From Flavobacterium denitrificans DSM 15936 (GTDB lineage Bacteria; Bacteroidota; Bacteroidia; Flavobacteriales; Flavobacteriaceae), in assembly GCF_000425445.1 (NCBI RefSeq), contig NZ_KE384379.1:357257-410867 (forward strand): a stretch of 53,611 bases of DNA, written 5' to 3'. Numbering within the stretch: the first letter of the stretch is position 1; every line of letters starts with the position of its first letter. A program made the position numbers and the translations under genes. The notes under the pieces were generated by a model that did not search any database, was not told where the DNA came from, and saw nothing but the letters and a program-made list of their open reading frames with translations. Positions 32,711 through 43,600 of this stretch are shown one piece after another.

Positions 32711-33613
32711 CTATCTTAAAAATTTATCTACTATAAATACAATCTGCAATAGTGAAATGTACGAAACACTCACCAACATCAATGTTCTTGCAGATTTTGC
32801 CGTTCTCAACTGATACAATTTTACCGCATAAAAAAGCATCCACAAACCTAGTAAAAACACTAAAACTGCCGCAATTGGAGAAATAAACAATTGCCCTGTA
32901 TAGCCCAAAACCGGAAGCAATGAAGCTATAATTAGCCAAATTGTATATAAAATAACTTGCAATGCGGTACCTTTATCTTTCTTTCCTGTTGGCAACATAA
33001 AGATTCCTGCTTTTTCATAATCTTCATACAAAAACCAACCGATCGCCCAAAAATGAGGAAATTGCCAGAAAAACTGAATCAAAAACAACGTTCCTGCTTC
33101 AATTCCAAACTCACCTGTAGCCGCAACCCATCCTAACATAAATGGTATTGCACCAGGAAAAGCCCCCACAAAAACAGATAATGAAGTTACCGTTTTTAGT
33201 GGCGTATAGATACTTGTATATAAAAATATGGAGATTGCGGCAAACATTGCTGACTTAGCATTAATTGTATAAAGCAAACTGATTCCTATAATAGTCAGTA
33301 AACTTGCTACAAACAAAGCCATTTTTGGAGACATACGTCCTGAAGGAACTGGACGATTTTTTGTACGATCCATTAAAGCATCGATGTCTTTTTCAATTAC
33401 TTGGTTGAATGCGTTTGAGGCGCCAACCATGCAGTAACCGCCAATTGACAAAACAAGCAAAACACTCCATTTAAAAGGATGCTCATCGTTTACACCTAGC
33501 AAATATCCTGCAATTGAAGAAAACAAAACACTAATAGCCAAACCGGCCTTAGTAATCTCTTTGAAATCCAGGAATATTGATTTTAGTGAAATTGTATTTT
33601 TAGTAGCGTTCAA
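32711..33613 (-). CDS. ctaB: protoheme IX farnesyltransferase (heme O synthase)
   Basis: A 300-residue UbiA-family membrane enzyme that adds farnesyl to heme B to give heme O for terminal oxidases. The first Asp-rich motif is NAFNQVIEKDIDALMDRT, followed by the signature KNRPVPSGRM. The second Asp segment is EDYEKAGIFMLP. Nine hydrophobic helices are seen. It is the first gene of the oxidase subunit operon, consistent with its role in providing the heme. Confidence 0.95.
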   Translation of the reverse strand: MNATKNTISLKSIFLDFKEITKAGLAISVLFSSIAGYLLGVNDEHPFKWSVLLVLSIGGYCMVGASNAFNQVIEKDIDALMDRTKNRPVPSGRMSPKMALFVASLLTIIGISLLYTINAKSAMFAAISIFLYTSIYTPLKTVTSLSVFVGAFPGAIPFMLGWVAATGEFGIEAGTLFLIQFFWQFPHFWAIGWFLYEDYEKAGIFMLPTGKKDKGTALQVILYTIWLIIASLLPVLGYTGQLFISPIAAVLVFLLGLWMLFYAVKLYQLRTAKSARTLMLVSVSYISLLQIVFIVDKFLR

Positions 33614-33648
33614 ACCTCTATTGTTTGTATATTTTTTTTTGAGTGCTG

Positions 33649-33656
33649 CAAATGTA
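33649..33656 (-). promoter_or_regulatory. -7 promoter element for the ctaB operon
   Basis: Reads TACATTTG on the minus strand, an exact TAnnTTTG match, 35 bases before the ctaB ATG. The remaining gap to remB (33657-33771) shows no clear hairpin. Confidence 0.55.
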
Positions 33657-33771
33657 CAAATTAGATTGTAGAATAAAGAACTAAAAAATTAGATTTTTTT
33701 CAATAAAACCTTTACAAAATAAGGACTTGCAAATCTTTAACACAATTATTTCGAAAAATCTTATAAAAATT

Positions 33772-35913
33772 CTAGTAATCGAAATACCAATTGAAAATAT
33801 CTGAACGCAATCCGATAGTAAACCAAGTCGTACTTTGCTTGAAAGTTGTTGGCGTATCTTGAGTTGGATCAAAGTTTCTATAAATAAAACTTCCAAACAG
33901 CTTTAAGTTTGTCATCGGATTTATCAAATAACCTCCTTGTATATCAGCAATAAAAACATCGGTTTTATTCCCTTGCCCTACTACCACTCCTTTATCGTAT
34001 GGACGTTTTACATCATAACTTTTATAAATATCACCTCCATAATTATAGCTGTCTTGTGCTGTATTAAAATCTAATCCGCGTTTTCCAATATTAAATTTAG
34101 CATCACCAAAAAGACGTCCTTTATGATATCTTCCAATTACAACAAATTCATTGAAATTACCTCCCCATTGATGCCCAAGACTTTGATTATTGTGCCCATA
34201 ATTTGTAATTACTGCGCTATGCGAATATACGTAAGGACGCACATGATTGTATTCTACCTGCAGCAAAAGATCTTTTACATCGAATGCATTGAAATATTTC
34301 CCTCCAATTTGAAAACCAAATTTATTCTTCCAGCTCTTATCTCCTGCCTTTACATCAGAAACCGAAAATTCATCTATTAAGAACTGTGAATACAAGTTAA
34401 TACTGTTATTCCATTTATATTTTCCAGTAATTCCAAGCATTGCATTTCCGCTTCTTGAAGAAGATGTAAATTCGACCGTACGATAAAAAATAATAGGATT
34501 CACAAAATTCACATCAAATCCTCTATTGTTGGTATCTGTCCAAACCACCGACTCAAAGAAACCTAAGTTCAGCCTGTTTGAAACATTCCAGCTCAAATAA
34601 TGGTTTGCCATAAATTTTGTTGCATATGTTTTATCAACCGTAACTTCCGGTCTAACATCCTTCAACCACATATAAGTATTAGTGTATTTGATTTTCCAGA
34701 AAGTCGTATTAATTTTAAAATACGGATATGGGCTCGCACCATCACCTTCAAGCAATGAACGATATCCGTCTCCAATAAAATTTCTTCCATAACCCAACTG
34801 AAGATCAAAAAACTTATACGGAGCATATGTAATATCAGCTTCTGCTAGAGGAAAATCATAAGCATCTGTTTTAAAACGTTTTGCAATTCCAATTCCCGGA
34901 ATAATTGCTGGATTTCCTCCAGAAGGTTTTAATGATTCAGCATAATCGTTAAAATATCCTGCAAAACGTCCTTGACTTTCAAAAATAGTTGTTGTAAAGT
35001 TTAATTTTTTTCCGAGACCACCTCTAAAATTTAGAGCACGCGTATTTACATAAGTATAGGAAGCGTCAAGATCAGAAGCTTTCCCGAGTTGCAAATCAAC
35101 AATCGGATTTAAAGCCAACCAATAATCTTCTCCTTGAATCTGAACTAAATTTTCATTCCACCATTTTCGTCCCAACCAAGTTGATGCCTTCTTCTGAAGT
35201 GATTCATTTACTGCTTTCAAATTATAGTATTTTGAAACCTCAGCATATGTAAATGGTTTTGAAGCTGTGTGGTTATTACTTCCAACTTGATTCATAGCGC
35301 CATCAAACTGCGCATAATAACTATGTGAAAAAGGAACATTCAAATAACTTTCAAATTCTGGATTATTGTATTTTTTGTAAACAATACTATCCAATTCAGT
35401 CATAGGCTTTTCAGCTGGTTTTAAAATCTGAGATGCTGCCAAAGCTTCTGCCGCTAATTGATCCGAATTTTTTAAAGGAATATTAATCGTAATTGTATAT
35501 TTCGAATAGGTCGGTTTTCCATTATAAGTCGACGGCTTGATTGTCGGGAACTTAGCAAAAACTCGTTTTGCAGCTTCAGACAAATCCTCATTTGAAGTAT
35601 TTACATAAATCACTTTGAAGACTCCTGTCGCATCAACTTCAAAAAGCACTTTGACTTCACTTTTATGATTGCTTTGCTTTAAATTTTCCGGCACCTCAAA
35701 ATTTTGAAAAACAAAATCCTGAACTTCTCTATAAAAGCAATCTTCCAATTTTTTATCCGCTAAATTTTCGCAATTTGGAAAGATCGGAAATTGTTCACTT
35801 GTAAATCCAGATTTAACATAAGTATTATTTTCTTGAGCAAAAACAAATAGGGAAGCTAAAATAAAAATAAAAGTCAGGGCTCTTTTATTAATTAAGTAGG
35901 TTTTAATTTTCAT
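33772..35913 (-). CDS. remB: gliding motility protein RemB-like outer-membrane protein
   Basis: A 713-residue secreted protein. The signal peptide ends at FVFAQ. Residues about 44-148 match a TonB C-terminal-like domain: FPNCE..CF.. near the start, VLFEVDATGVFKVIYV, AAKRVFAKFP and STYNGKPTYSKYTITINIP. The remainder (about 180-713) is an outer-membrane barrel of Wzi-like character. The neighbours deoC, vanZ-like, gcvH and sprA match the order I recall around remB in F. johnsoniae, where RemB is a gliding-related protein. The start codon directly abuts the deoC stop. It could also be described simply as a Wzi-like barrel protein. Confidence 0.82.
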   Translation of the reverse strand: MKIKTYLINKRALTFIFILASLFVFAQENNTYVKSGFTSEQFPIFPNCENLADKKLEDCFYREVQDFVFQNFEVPENLKQSNHKSEVKVLFEVDATGVFKVIYVNTSNEDLSEAAKRVFAKFPTIKPSTYNGKPTYSKYTITINIPLKNSDQLAAEALAASQILKPAEKPMTELDSIVYKKYNNPEFESYLNVPFSHSYYAQFDGAMNQVGSNNHTASKPFTYAEVSKYYNLKAVNESLQKKASTWLGRKWWNENLVQIQGEDYWLALNPIVDLQLGKASDLDASYTYVNTRALNFRGGLGKKLNFTTTIFESQGRFAGYFNDYAESLKPSGGNPAIIPGIGIAKRFKTDAYDFPLAEADITYAPYKFFDLQLGYGRNFIGDGYRSLLEGDGASPYPYFKINTTFWKIKYTNTYMWLKDVRPEVTVDKTYATKFMANHYLSWNVSNRLNLGFFESVVWTDTNNRGFDVNFVNPIIFYRTVEFTSSSRSGNAMLGITGKYKWNNSINLYSQFLIDEFSVSDVKAGDKSWKNKFGFQIGGKYFNAFDVKDLLLQVEYNHVRPYVYSHSAVITNYGHNNQSLGHQWGGNFNEFVVIGRYHKGRLFGDAKFNIGKRGLDFNTAQDSYNYGGDIYKSYDVKRPYDKGVVVGQGNKTDVFIADIQGGYLINPMTNLKLFGSFIYRNFDPTQDTPTTFKQSTTWFTIGLRSDIFNWYFDY

Positions 35914-36657
35914 TTAATATTGATTTGGGGTATTCTCTCCATTAGCAATTGCTTTTGCTGCCGAAGTTCCGATACGTTTAACTCCTAAACGAATCATTTC
36001 TATTGCATCTTCATATGATCGCACACCGCCCGCCGCCTTAACTGGCAACGGTGATGCATTTTCTAACATTATAATAATTACAGGAACTGTAGCTCCGTTT
36101 GGTAAATCATTTTCAGTTTTAAAAAAACCTGTTGACGATTTTACAAATACCGACGAATAATTCTCTTCCTTGAAATTAGATATCACAACATTTTTTATCA
36201 AAGCCGAAAGCTGAATAATTTCTTTATCCGTTAAAGCAGCTGTTTCAATAATCCATTTTATCGTTTTATTATGAGCTAAGCCGATTTGTGTACCTATTAA
36301 AATTTCATTTTTTACCAATGCCAAATCTCCGTTCTTGAAAGCTTCATAATTGCAGACAAAATCCAAATCATCAGCACCGTTTTCAATTGCTTCATTGGCT
36401 TCTTTTATTTTGGTCTCCAAATCTGATTTGCCTTCCGGAAAATCGATGACTGTACCAACAAGCACAGTAGAATTAGCCTCCATAATCATTTTTTTAGCCA
36501 AACTGACATATTCTGGCCGAATCATAATCAATTTAAAACCTTCTGCAATTGCTTCCTCAATCGCATTTTTTACAACAACGCTATTATCTGCTTCCGAAAG
36601 CCCGGCTTGCGAAGCAGTTTTAAGATACGTTGAATCAAGGTATTGCTTAATGTTCAT
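35914..36657 (-). CDS. deoC: deoxyribose-phosphate aldolase
   Basis: A 247-residue class I aldolase that splits 2-deoxyribose-5-phosphate into glyceraldehyde-3-phosphate and acetaldehyde. The Schiff-base Lys173 lies in VFVKSSTGF, the second catalytic Lys207 in PVKAAGGVRS and the Asp pair in GADDLDFV. It has its own promoter and leads directly into remB without a gap, an unexpected metabolic partner for a surface protein. Confidence 0.94.
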   Translation of the reverse strand: MNIKQYLDSTYLKTASQAGLSEADNSVVVKNAIEEAIAEGFKLIMIRPEYVSLAKKMIMEANSTVLVGTVIDFPEGKSDLETKIKEANEAIENGADDLDFVCNYEAFKNGDLALVKNEILIGTQIGLAHNKTIKWIIETAALTDKEIIQLSALIKNVVISNFKEENYSSVFVKSSTGFFKTENDLPNGATVPVIIIMLENASPLPVKAAGGVRSYEDAIEMIRLGVKRIGTSAAKAIANGENTPNQY

Positions 36658-36683
36658 GATTTAACTTTTTAATCAGAATGCCA

Positions 36684-36691
36684 CAAAAATA
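36684..36691 (-). promoter_or_regulatory. -7 promoter element for deoC-remB
   Basis: Reads TATTTTTG on the minus strand, a TAnnTTTG match, 26 bases before the deoC ATG and downstream of the terminator at 36744-36764. Confidence 0.5.
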
Positions 36692-36743
36692 CATTTTAAA
36701 TTCAAAAAAAAGCACTATTTATAAGGCTTCATTTTATTCCAAT

Positions 36744-36764
36744 AAAAAACCCACCGAAGTGGGT
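36744..36764 (-). terminator. UUCG-loop terminator of the gcvH-vanZ unit
   Basis: On the minus strand ACCCAC-TTCG-GTGGGT is followed by six T. The stable UUCG tetraloop and tight stem make this the cleanest terminator in the window. Confidence 0.9.
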
Positions 36765-36766
36765 AA

Positions 36767-37159
36767 TCATATTCCTATTATTTTGTCGATCTTCTTTCTT
36801 AAACCTATAGCAGAAAATACTCCGGCAGTTGCTCCAATCGTATTTGCTAAAACATCAGTTACATCTGGAGTTCTTGTTGTCGTCAAAACTCCTTGCAGAA
36901 CTTCGATAGTAATTCCAAAAAAAACTGAAAATATAAATGAAATCAGATACGCCTTATAATCATTAGCATGCTGTCCTTTAAGTTCTTTTTTGAAAAACAA
37001 AATCCACGAAATCGTAAATCCAAAATGAAAACAAAAATGAACAATTTTATCTATACTCGGAAAATCAAATGCTGGAATATTACTCGAATTTGTCAAACAA
37101 AAATACGTAATGATTCCTGAGCATATAATCGCCCAAATTAAAAGAAGCTGTTTAGGCAC
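36767..37159 (-). CDS. VanZ-family membrane protein
   Basis: A 130-residue protein with about four membrane helices. The VanZ-like pattern is visible in SIDKIVHFCFHFGFTISW, FGITIEVLQ and TPDVTDVLANTIGATAG (the acidic residue and DxxxN pair are conserved in the family). VanZ-like proteins are widespread and mostly uncharacterised; some relate to glycopeptide resistance, but nothing indicates that here. It overlaps gcvH by 8 bases, so it is translated from the same message. Confidence 0.87.
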   Translation of the reverse strand: MPKQLLLIWAIICSGIITYFCLTNSSNIPAFDFPSIDKIVHFCFHFGFTISWILFFKKELKGQHANDYKAYLISFIFSVFFGITIEVLQGVLTTTRTPDVTDVLANTIGATAGVFSAIGLRKKIDKIIGI

Positions 37160-37532
37160 CGATAAGTTGTTTGTAAGCTGCGTCAGATAATAATGAATCT
37201 ATTTCTGATGCATCAGCAATTTTAATTTTGATCATCCAACCTGCTCCGTAAGGATCAGAATTCACAGTTTCTGGAGCACTTTCTAAACTATCATTGAAAG
37301 CAATGATTTCACCTGTTAAAGGCAAAAATAAATCTGAAACTGTTTTTACAGCTTCAACAGTTCCAAAAACTTCGTCTTTATCTAATGTTTGATCTAAAGT
37401 TTCTACCTCAACATACACGATATCTCCTAACTCTTTTTGTGCGAAATGAGTAATTCCTACAGTCGCAACATCTCCGTCGATGCTAACCCATTCGTGATCT
37501 TTTGTGTACTTTAAATTTGCTGGTATGCTCAT
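37152..37532 (-). CDS. gcvH: glycine cleavage system H protein
   Basis: A 126-residue lipoyl carrier of the glycine cleavage system, shuttling the aminomethyl group between the P and T proteins. The lipoylated Lys63 lies in GTVEAVKTVSDLFLPLTG. Length and hallmarks (KDHEWVSIDGDVATVGIT, NSDPYGAGWMIKIK) are normal. The other gcv genes are not in the window. A separate promoter lies in the gap to sprA, and the vanZ-like gene overlaps its end. Confidence 0.95.
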   Translation of the reverse strand: MSIPANLKYTKDHEWVSIDGDVATVGITHFAQKELGDIVYVEVETLDQTLDKDEVFGTVEAVKTVSDLFLPLTGEIIAFNDSLESAPETVNSDPYGAGWMIKIKIADASEIDSLLSDAAYKQLIGA

Positions 37533-37572
37533 AATAGTATGTTTGAAAATTGATAATTTAATAATTAAGTCA

Positions 37573-37580
37573 CAAATGTA
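37573..37580 (-). promoter_or_regulatory. -7 promoter element for gcvH
   Basis: Reads TACATTTG on the minus strand, an exact TAnnTTTG match, 40 bases before the gcvH ATG. Confidence 0.5.
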
Positions 37581-37590
37581 ATAATCTTCT

Positions 37591-37619
37591 AATAAAATTT
37601 AGATCAGAATCCTAAATTT
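37591..37619 (-). terminator. weak AT-rich hairpin at the end of sprA
   Basis: AAATTTAG (37595-37602) and CTAAATTT (37612-37619) can pair around a nine-base loop at the sprA stop codon. The stem is AT-rich and the T run on the minus strand is interrupted, so termination is probably partial. Confidence 0.35.
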
Positions 37620-40600
37620 AATTTCCGAAATTATATCTAAGTGTAAATCCTGATCTAATATTTGTAAGCGGGAAAGATGTCGAAATAACTGCTTTTGAAA
37701 ATGAATGATCATAATAAAATATAGCCGTTAGATTTTTGCTGAAAGCATAATCTGCTGTTAATTTTAATGCCCAAATATTTTGACCCGCCGCTAACTGATT
37801 ATTGTCATAATCTAAATAACGCACTAATGTCTGGTTATTTCTATATGAAAAATCAGCTTTTATATTAATATCACTTTTTATAATTCCCGTTGGATTGTCA
37901 GCCAATCGAGATGAAAATATCACGTCTTTAAAGCGATATCCCATTCCTACAACATATTCAACACCTTTTACCTCGGTCAACAAATTATTGTCAAAACTCA
38001 TAGACAAGGCTCTGTCTCTTTTAATTTCTGTTAATAAACGGAACGAACTCTTCAACTCAAAATCTACTCGAATCAACGGACTGAATTGTTCAACTAAATT
38101 CACATTTGACATTACCGTTTGGTTGTAGAAATTGGTATTTACATCTTGCCCGCCAGGATTTTCAAAGTAATCAAAATTAGACCTAAACTGGTTTATTGTA
38201 TACGATGCCCTGTAATTGTGTTGCAATGAAAAACGTCTGAACTTATCTTTGAAATATTTGTAACGCATCAAACCGTTGTATTTGATGCTCCAATTTGGAA
38301 TTGGAAAACTTCTGAAAATATCTGTCGAACTGCTCGAAGCATTTCCGCCTGAATATGCCGCCAAAAATGATGGCAATAAAACCGCTTGATTGCTTTTTGT
38401 AAAACCAATTGGATATCCTTGATTAGCAGTATAAATTGCATAATTAGGATCTCCTTCTGCCGGAATTGGATTGTTCGCATCTCCATATCTTGGTATATCG
38501 ACCCCAGGTCCATAATGTTCTTCGGCCAAACGATTTGCAATAACTAAACGATTATTTCTAAAATCATCAAATGCCGCTGATTCCAACTCATTGCTTGTTG
38601 CAAAAGAAGTTTTAATCAAAACCGTTGATATCGAAAACATTCCATATTGATACGGAGATAACGGTGTATATTCGCCATTTATCACGCTATACTGCTCTGA
38701 TGAATTATGAGAATAAGTACGATCCATCGCCAAATCAATCTTTAAATCAGGCAATAAATCAACATTAGCTGCAATTTTTAAAATATTGTTCGTAACCTGA
38801 GTAAAGTTTTGATTGAAATTATCGTAATTCGTCAACCAGCCATTTTTTGCAGATTCATAACGAACATCATCCTGACTTCCAAAGATAAACCCTAACGATG
38901 GTTTTGCCGTTCCGAAGAAACCAATACTTGGTGTATAACCCGGCAATACAGTACCACTGTTTTTAGTGTAATTTACCTGAACGTTTTTTACACTTGTCAA
39001 AACTCCAATCAAACCATCTAGAAACGGACTATTATTAGCCACAGGTTTGGCTGTGTTTACCACTTTTTCTCCTGGTTTTGGTGGTGCTGTCTGCTTAGGT
39101 TTTGCCGCTGTCTTTGCACCTGGTGTCAATCCTAAATATTTATAAAGCATATTCATATTTAGTGTTGTGCTAAACGTATTTGAATTCGCGTTCTGGATTG
39201 TATTTCCTAAATTATACTGAATTCCATCATCATCAACAAATTCAGACAAAGCTGTTGAAGAACGTTGCCAGCTGTAATCTGCCTTGTATTCATAATTTGC
39301 TTTTATAAAACTCAGAACTGGAATTTTATTAATCGGAATTTCATAGTTTAGCACCAATTGCTGCAAATGCTGATTTGGCGTACCCATGTCTAAATAATCA
39401 TCCCAAATATTAAAATCTTCTTTAGGCGTATTATCTTCATTTAAATAGTTTTTGACAATATTATTTGATGCCGCAGTGTAATTTAATTTCAAAGACTTGG
39501 TCAAGTTAAAACCAAATCCATATTGATAATTAAAGGCAAAATTCCTTCTATATAACGGATCAAGACCAATTCCCTCAACATCAACAAGTCTGTACTGCTG
39601 GCGGTTGCTTTGTCTCAAAATATTTGTATTGAAATTAATATTAGAAGGCAAATAATTAAAGTTGAAATCACTTAAAATTTTCCAATAATCACTTTTCTTC
39701 ATGAATTTGGTCTGCTTGAAAGGCACAACTTCTTTTGGCTGAAAAGCAAAAGCATAATTTACAGCCGAATTCGACTGCTCATCTTCATAGCTTTCCACTT
39801 CATAATCATGACGCTCTACTTGATTATAAGATTGTGAAAACGTAAAATTTTCAATATCATAAACATGTGGTTTTTGCTCAGGAGCTCTATCTTTTCTTAC
39901 TCCTATAAAGTTGATGCTTTTGCGTTTTGTATAATCAACTGCACGAGTTCTGATGTTTTCTTTCTCAGCAGGATCTGTTGTTTCTCTAATTAACTGATCC
40001 AGTTTAATATCCTGATTGAATGGATCATATTCTGGCGTAATTACCTCTTCTCCAATAGCATAATTAAACGGCAAATTAATTCCCCATTTATGAGGCAATA
40101 ATTTTCCTAAATTCAAATTTGTCACAATATTATATTGCTGAATATCTTCACGATCTCTTTCATTAGCACCTTGCTCTAAAGATCCAAAACCAATCGTACT
40201 TTTTCTTCCTGTAGCAGAAATTGTTGCAAAATCGGCCATATTGGTATCAACATTCAACAATGCCGCCATTCCGCCTTTATTATCCAAATCAGACATACGG
40301 AGCTCATTGAACCAAACCTCTCCCTTAATGTCCTTATGATCAGCCCTGCTTTTTACACCGACCATTAAATTTCGAACCAAACCAAAATTCGGATTTCCTT
40401 TAATACCAAGTTTTAAATTGCTGTCGCCATCCCCACCGCTTGAAATCATGTCTGGATCATCATCAGGATAATACACTCCATTAATATCTCTTTTAGGAGA
40501 GTTTATATCGAGTGGCATTGCCTTGATTTTCATTCTTGTCAATAATTCTAGCGCCAAATCAATATTATTTTCTTCCAACCAAACCAAATCTGGGCTTATC

Positions 40601-43600
40601 GTACATGACCCTCCTGTTTGTGTAACTTTTAAAGGAATTTCGACTTGATAATAGTTTTGTGTAAAGTCATTACCAAAACGAATAAATCCAACCATCTCAT
40701 CATCTAACAAAGTGGTTTCATTTGGAAGAGATTCTGCGTGCAGGAACATTTTTAATTTTTTGTATTGACGCATATCAACACTTACATTTTTGAATACTGC
40801 TCTTGAATCCTGATATTGCAATCCAGTTCCGCCGATTCGAACTGCCAAAGCCTGCTCATTTTGATTGATTATCGTATTATTATTATACAATTGCTCTCTT
40901 TGAACACCCGGTGGAATTACGTAGTTCACAGGACATTTTGTTCCATTTTCCTGAATATTAACAGCTGCAACATCAAACTGAACACCATCATCATCTGGAT
41001 TGGGATCGTTTGCATCAAGAGTTCCTGTATATCTTCTCCATTCGCCTCGTACTAAATCCAAAGCTCCAAAACGAACGGTCATTTGATCACTAAAACCGGT
41101 CATAAACATACGCATGAAACGAATCGATCTAAAATCAGTGATGTTTCCAATTGTATTTTGAGGTTTTGATACGGGAATTTTAAACTGAATCCATCTTGCA
41201 TTTGTAGTTCCGCCGTTTGGCAATTCAACATTGCTCACTTCACGAATATCTGTAATATAATTTGACCCAACCTGCATTCCTGGTTTTAGTTCAATACTAT
41301 ATTCATAGTAAGCATTAATCGTGCTCATTGTATTGTCACGATTAATATCTTCTACGTCTGGTAACGTTGTCGACCCACGATTTGGATCATCGATACTTAC
41401 AGCAGAGTTTCCTTCTGTTCCATTGTATCTTTTATAACGGTTGATAACATCTCCATCTGTATTTAAATAATATTTGTAATTATCAGCAGCCGGATCTTCT
41501 TCTGCTGCATAATTCGTATAAATAGAAGCTTCTTTGGCATCAGGCAAACCATCGAGACCTACGTCTTGATTTCTACGATTGTCTGGATTAGTATCAAATG
41601 CATAAATCAACGACTGTGAAGCTGGAACATCTCCCCAAAGCGGTTGTGGATTTACCATTACCTGATCTGGCCCTAAACCATTTTCATACTGTTTTCTTCC
41701 GTCCTTTAAAACGTCTTCAGATATTTCACCTAAATTGAAATAAATTTTTCCTGTATTATTTGCAGGAGCTTCACCATTTCCTACATAAGGATCCAATACC
41801 CAAAACTGGATATACTCAACATTTCCTTGCTCAAAATTGGTTGAATTAAGCGAGCGCATAATTCCTCCAAAATTTGAGGAAGCTGCGCTAGAACCAAAAT
41901 TCGGATTATTGTTATATGGTCCTCTGTCAGATGGAAAATAAGTTAAATCCAGCGTATTGATTACTTGAATTTGTCCTTGCGCAATATCTGTATTTGGATA
42001 TAACTCTTTACTGTAAATTCTTCTTGTTGTATTTAATGATAAATCATCATTTGAAATACCGTCTGGTTTTGAAGAATAGAAAACGGGATCAATAGTATAC
42101 CAAGCCAATTTTGCACGTTTGTATCCATATTCCAGTGTACTTGAATTTGCATTAAATGTATTATCAGTAATTGAATTTAAAAAAGGAGTTGAAGCCAAAC
42201 TCCATGCATATGCCGATCGCATATCGATGGTTGATTGCGAACCTTCAAAATCATCAACATAAATAGTTGCCTCACCTTCAAAATCACTAGCTTTTGGAGC
42301 ATCAGGTTTTAGAAACGCAACTTCGCCTCGAATAGAAAGGTTAGAAGGAACATCGGTATCGATATTTGGAAGTTTATTTACCAATCTTGTTAAAAACGGA
42401 ACCTCCGTTGCATAGTTTCCGTTAAATCCAAAAATTGCATTATTTACAGATTCCTGGCCATAACTTGATTTTTGTGTAAACGGTTTTTCTGTCATTTTTA
42501 AATAAGTTCCACCAACAACAAATTTATCTGAAATTTTGTGCTCGACATTGAACCCTATAAATCTTCGAGTTTGTTGTCCGAAAATAGAATTATTCTCTAA
42601 CGAAACTTCAATTGGCGTATTTGAGGCCTGAAGCGAAGGATCTAAAATCTGGACACGCCCCAATTGATAATCCACACTATAATCGATACCTTCAACAAGT
42701 CGACGTCCAGCTGCCATTACAACAACAGAACCTTGCGGTACGTTAAACGCTCCAATTGGGATTCCGTTGCTTCCCGAAGATTTATATTTTCCTCGAAGCA
42801 TGAATTTATTCTTATCGCTATCCTGTAAAGCACCAGATTGTGTATTGCGATACATATTTCTAAATACATATTTCTGCTGATTTGCATTATATGTATTTGG
42901 ATCATTATAATTTTCGCCTGAACCTGAATTTTGTAATTTTTTAAACAGCAATTCCCCAAAAGGCTCTTTGGTCGTAAAAATAATTCGGCCGTTCTGAACG
43001 TCAACAGTAATTCCTGAAAGATAATCGAAAAATCCATCTCCTCCTGTCTGTGGATCATTGTTGTAATTCAATCTATCCAAATTAAAGACATTCAATAAAG
43101 GTGTTTGATCTACTTTATTATCAGCAGTTGGATTAGACGGAAAAGAAGTTCCTATAACTGGCGTAATATAATTTATAGGCGAAGGATCTGTATATAAGAT
43201 GTTCATTCTAAAATCATCCTGCTTGATTTGATACGCCTGCGGAATTTGATAAACGTTTTTCATCATCAAGTTCCAAACCGGATTCTGCACGTTTGTCAAA
43301 TTGCTTTTAAGCATTTTCAAAATCAAACTTTGGGTAATAATGGCCTGATTTGAATTATTGCTTCCTGTAACAACAGTTGCATCAACACCATCACTTCCAA
43401 ATTCTCCAACTTGATACACTTTCCCTCCAACTGTATATTCAAACGCAACAGCTAAAATCTCGTCATTAGCAAGACGCTGTTGCAAAGAGATATATCCTAG
43501 CTGAGGATTAAAAGTATATTCGTTTGCAGTCAATTTTCGAGCATTTTCTAAAACAGAATAATCTGTTCCTTCGCTAACATTGGCATTGTTAAAACCTGAT

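Noticed and set aside
33681..33896. Minus-strand reading frame of 71 codons between ctaB and remB
   Set aside because: It overlaps the end of remB in another frame, with no promoter, signal or composition to support it.
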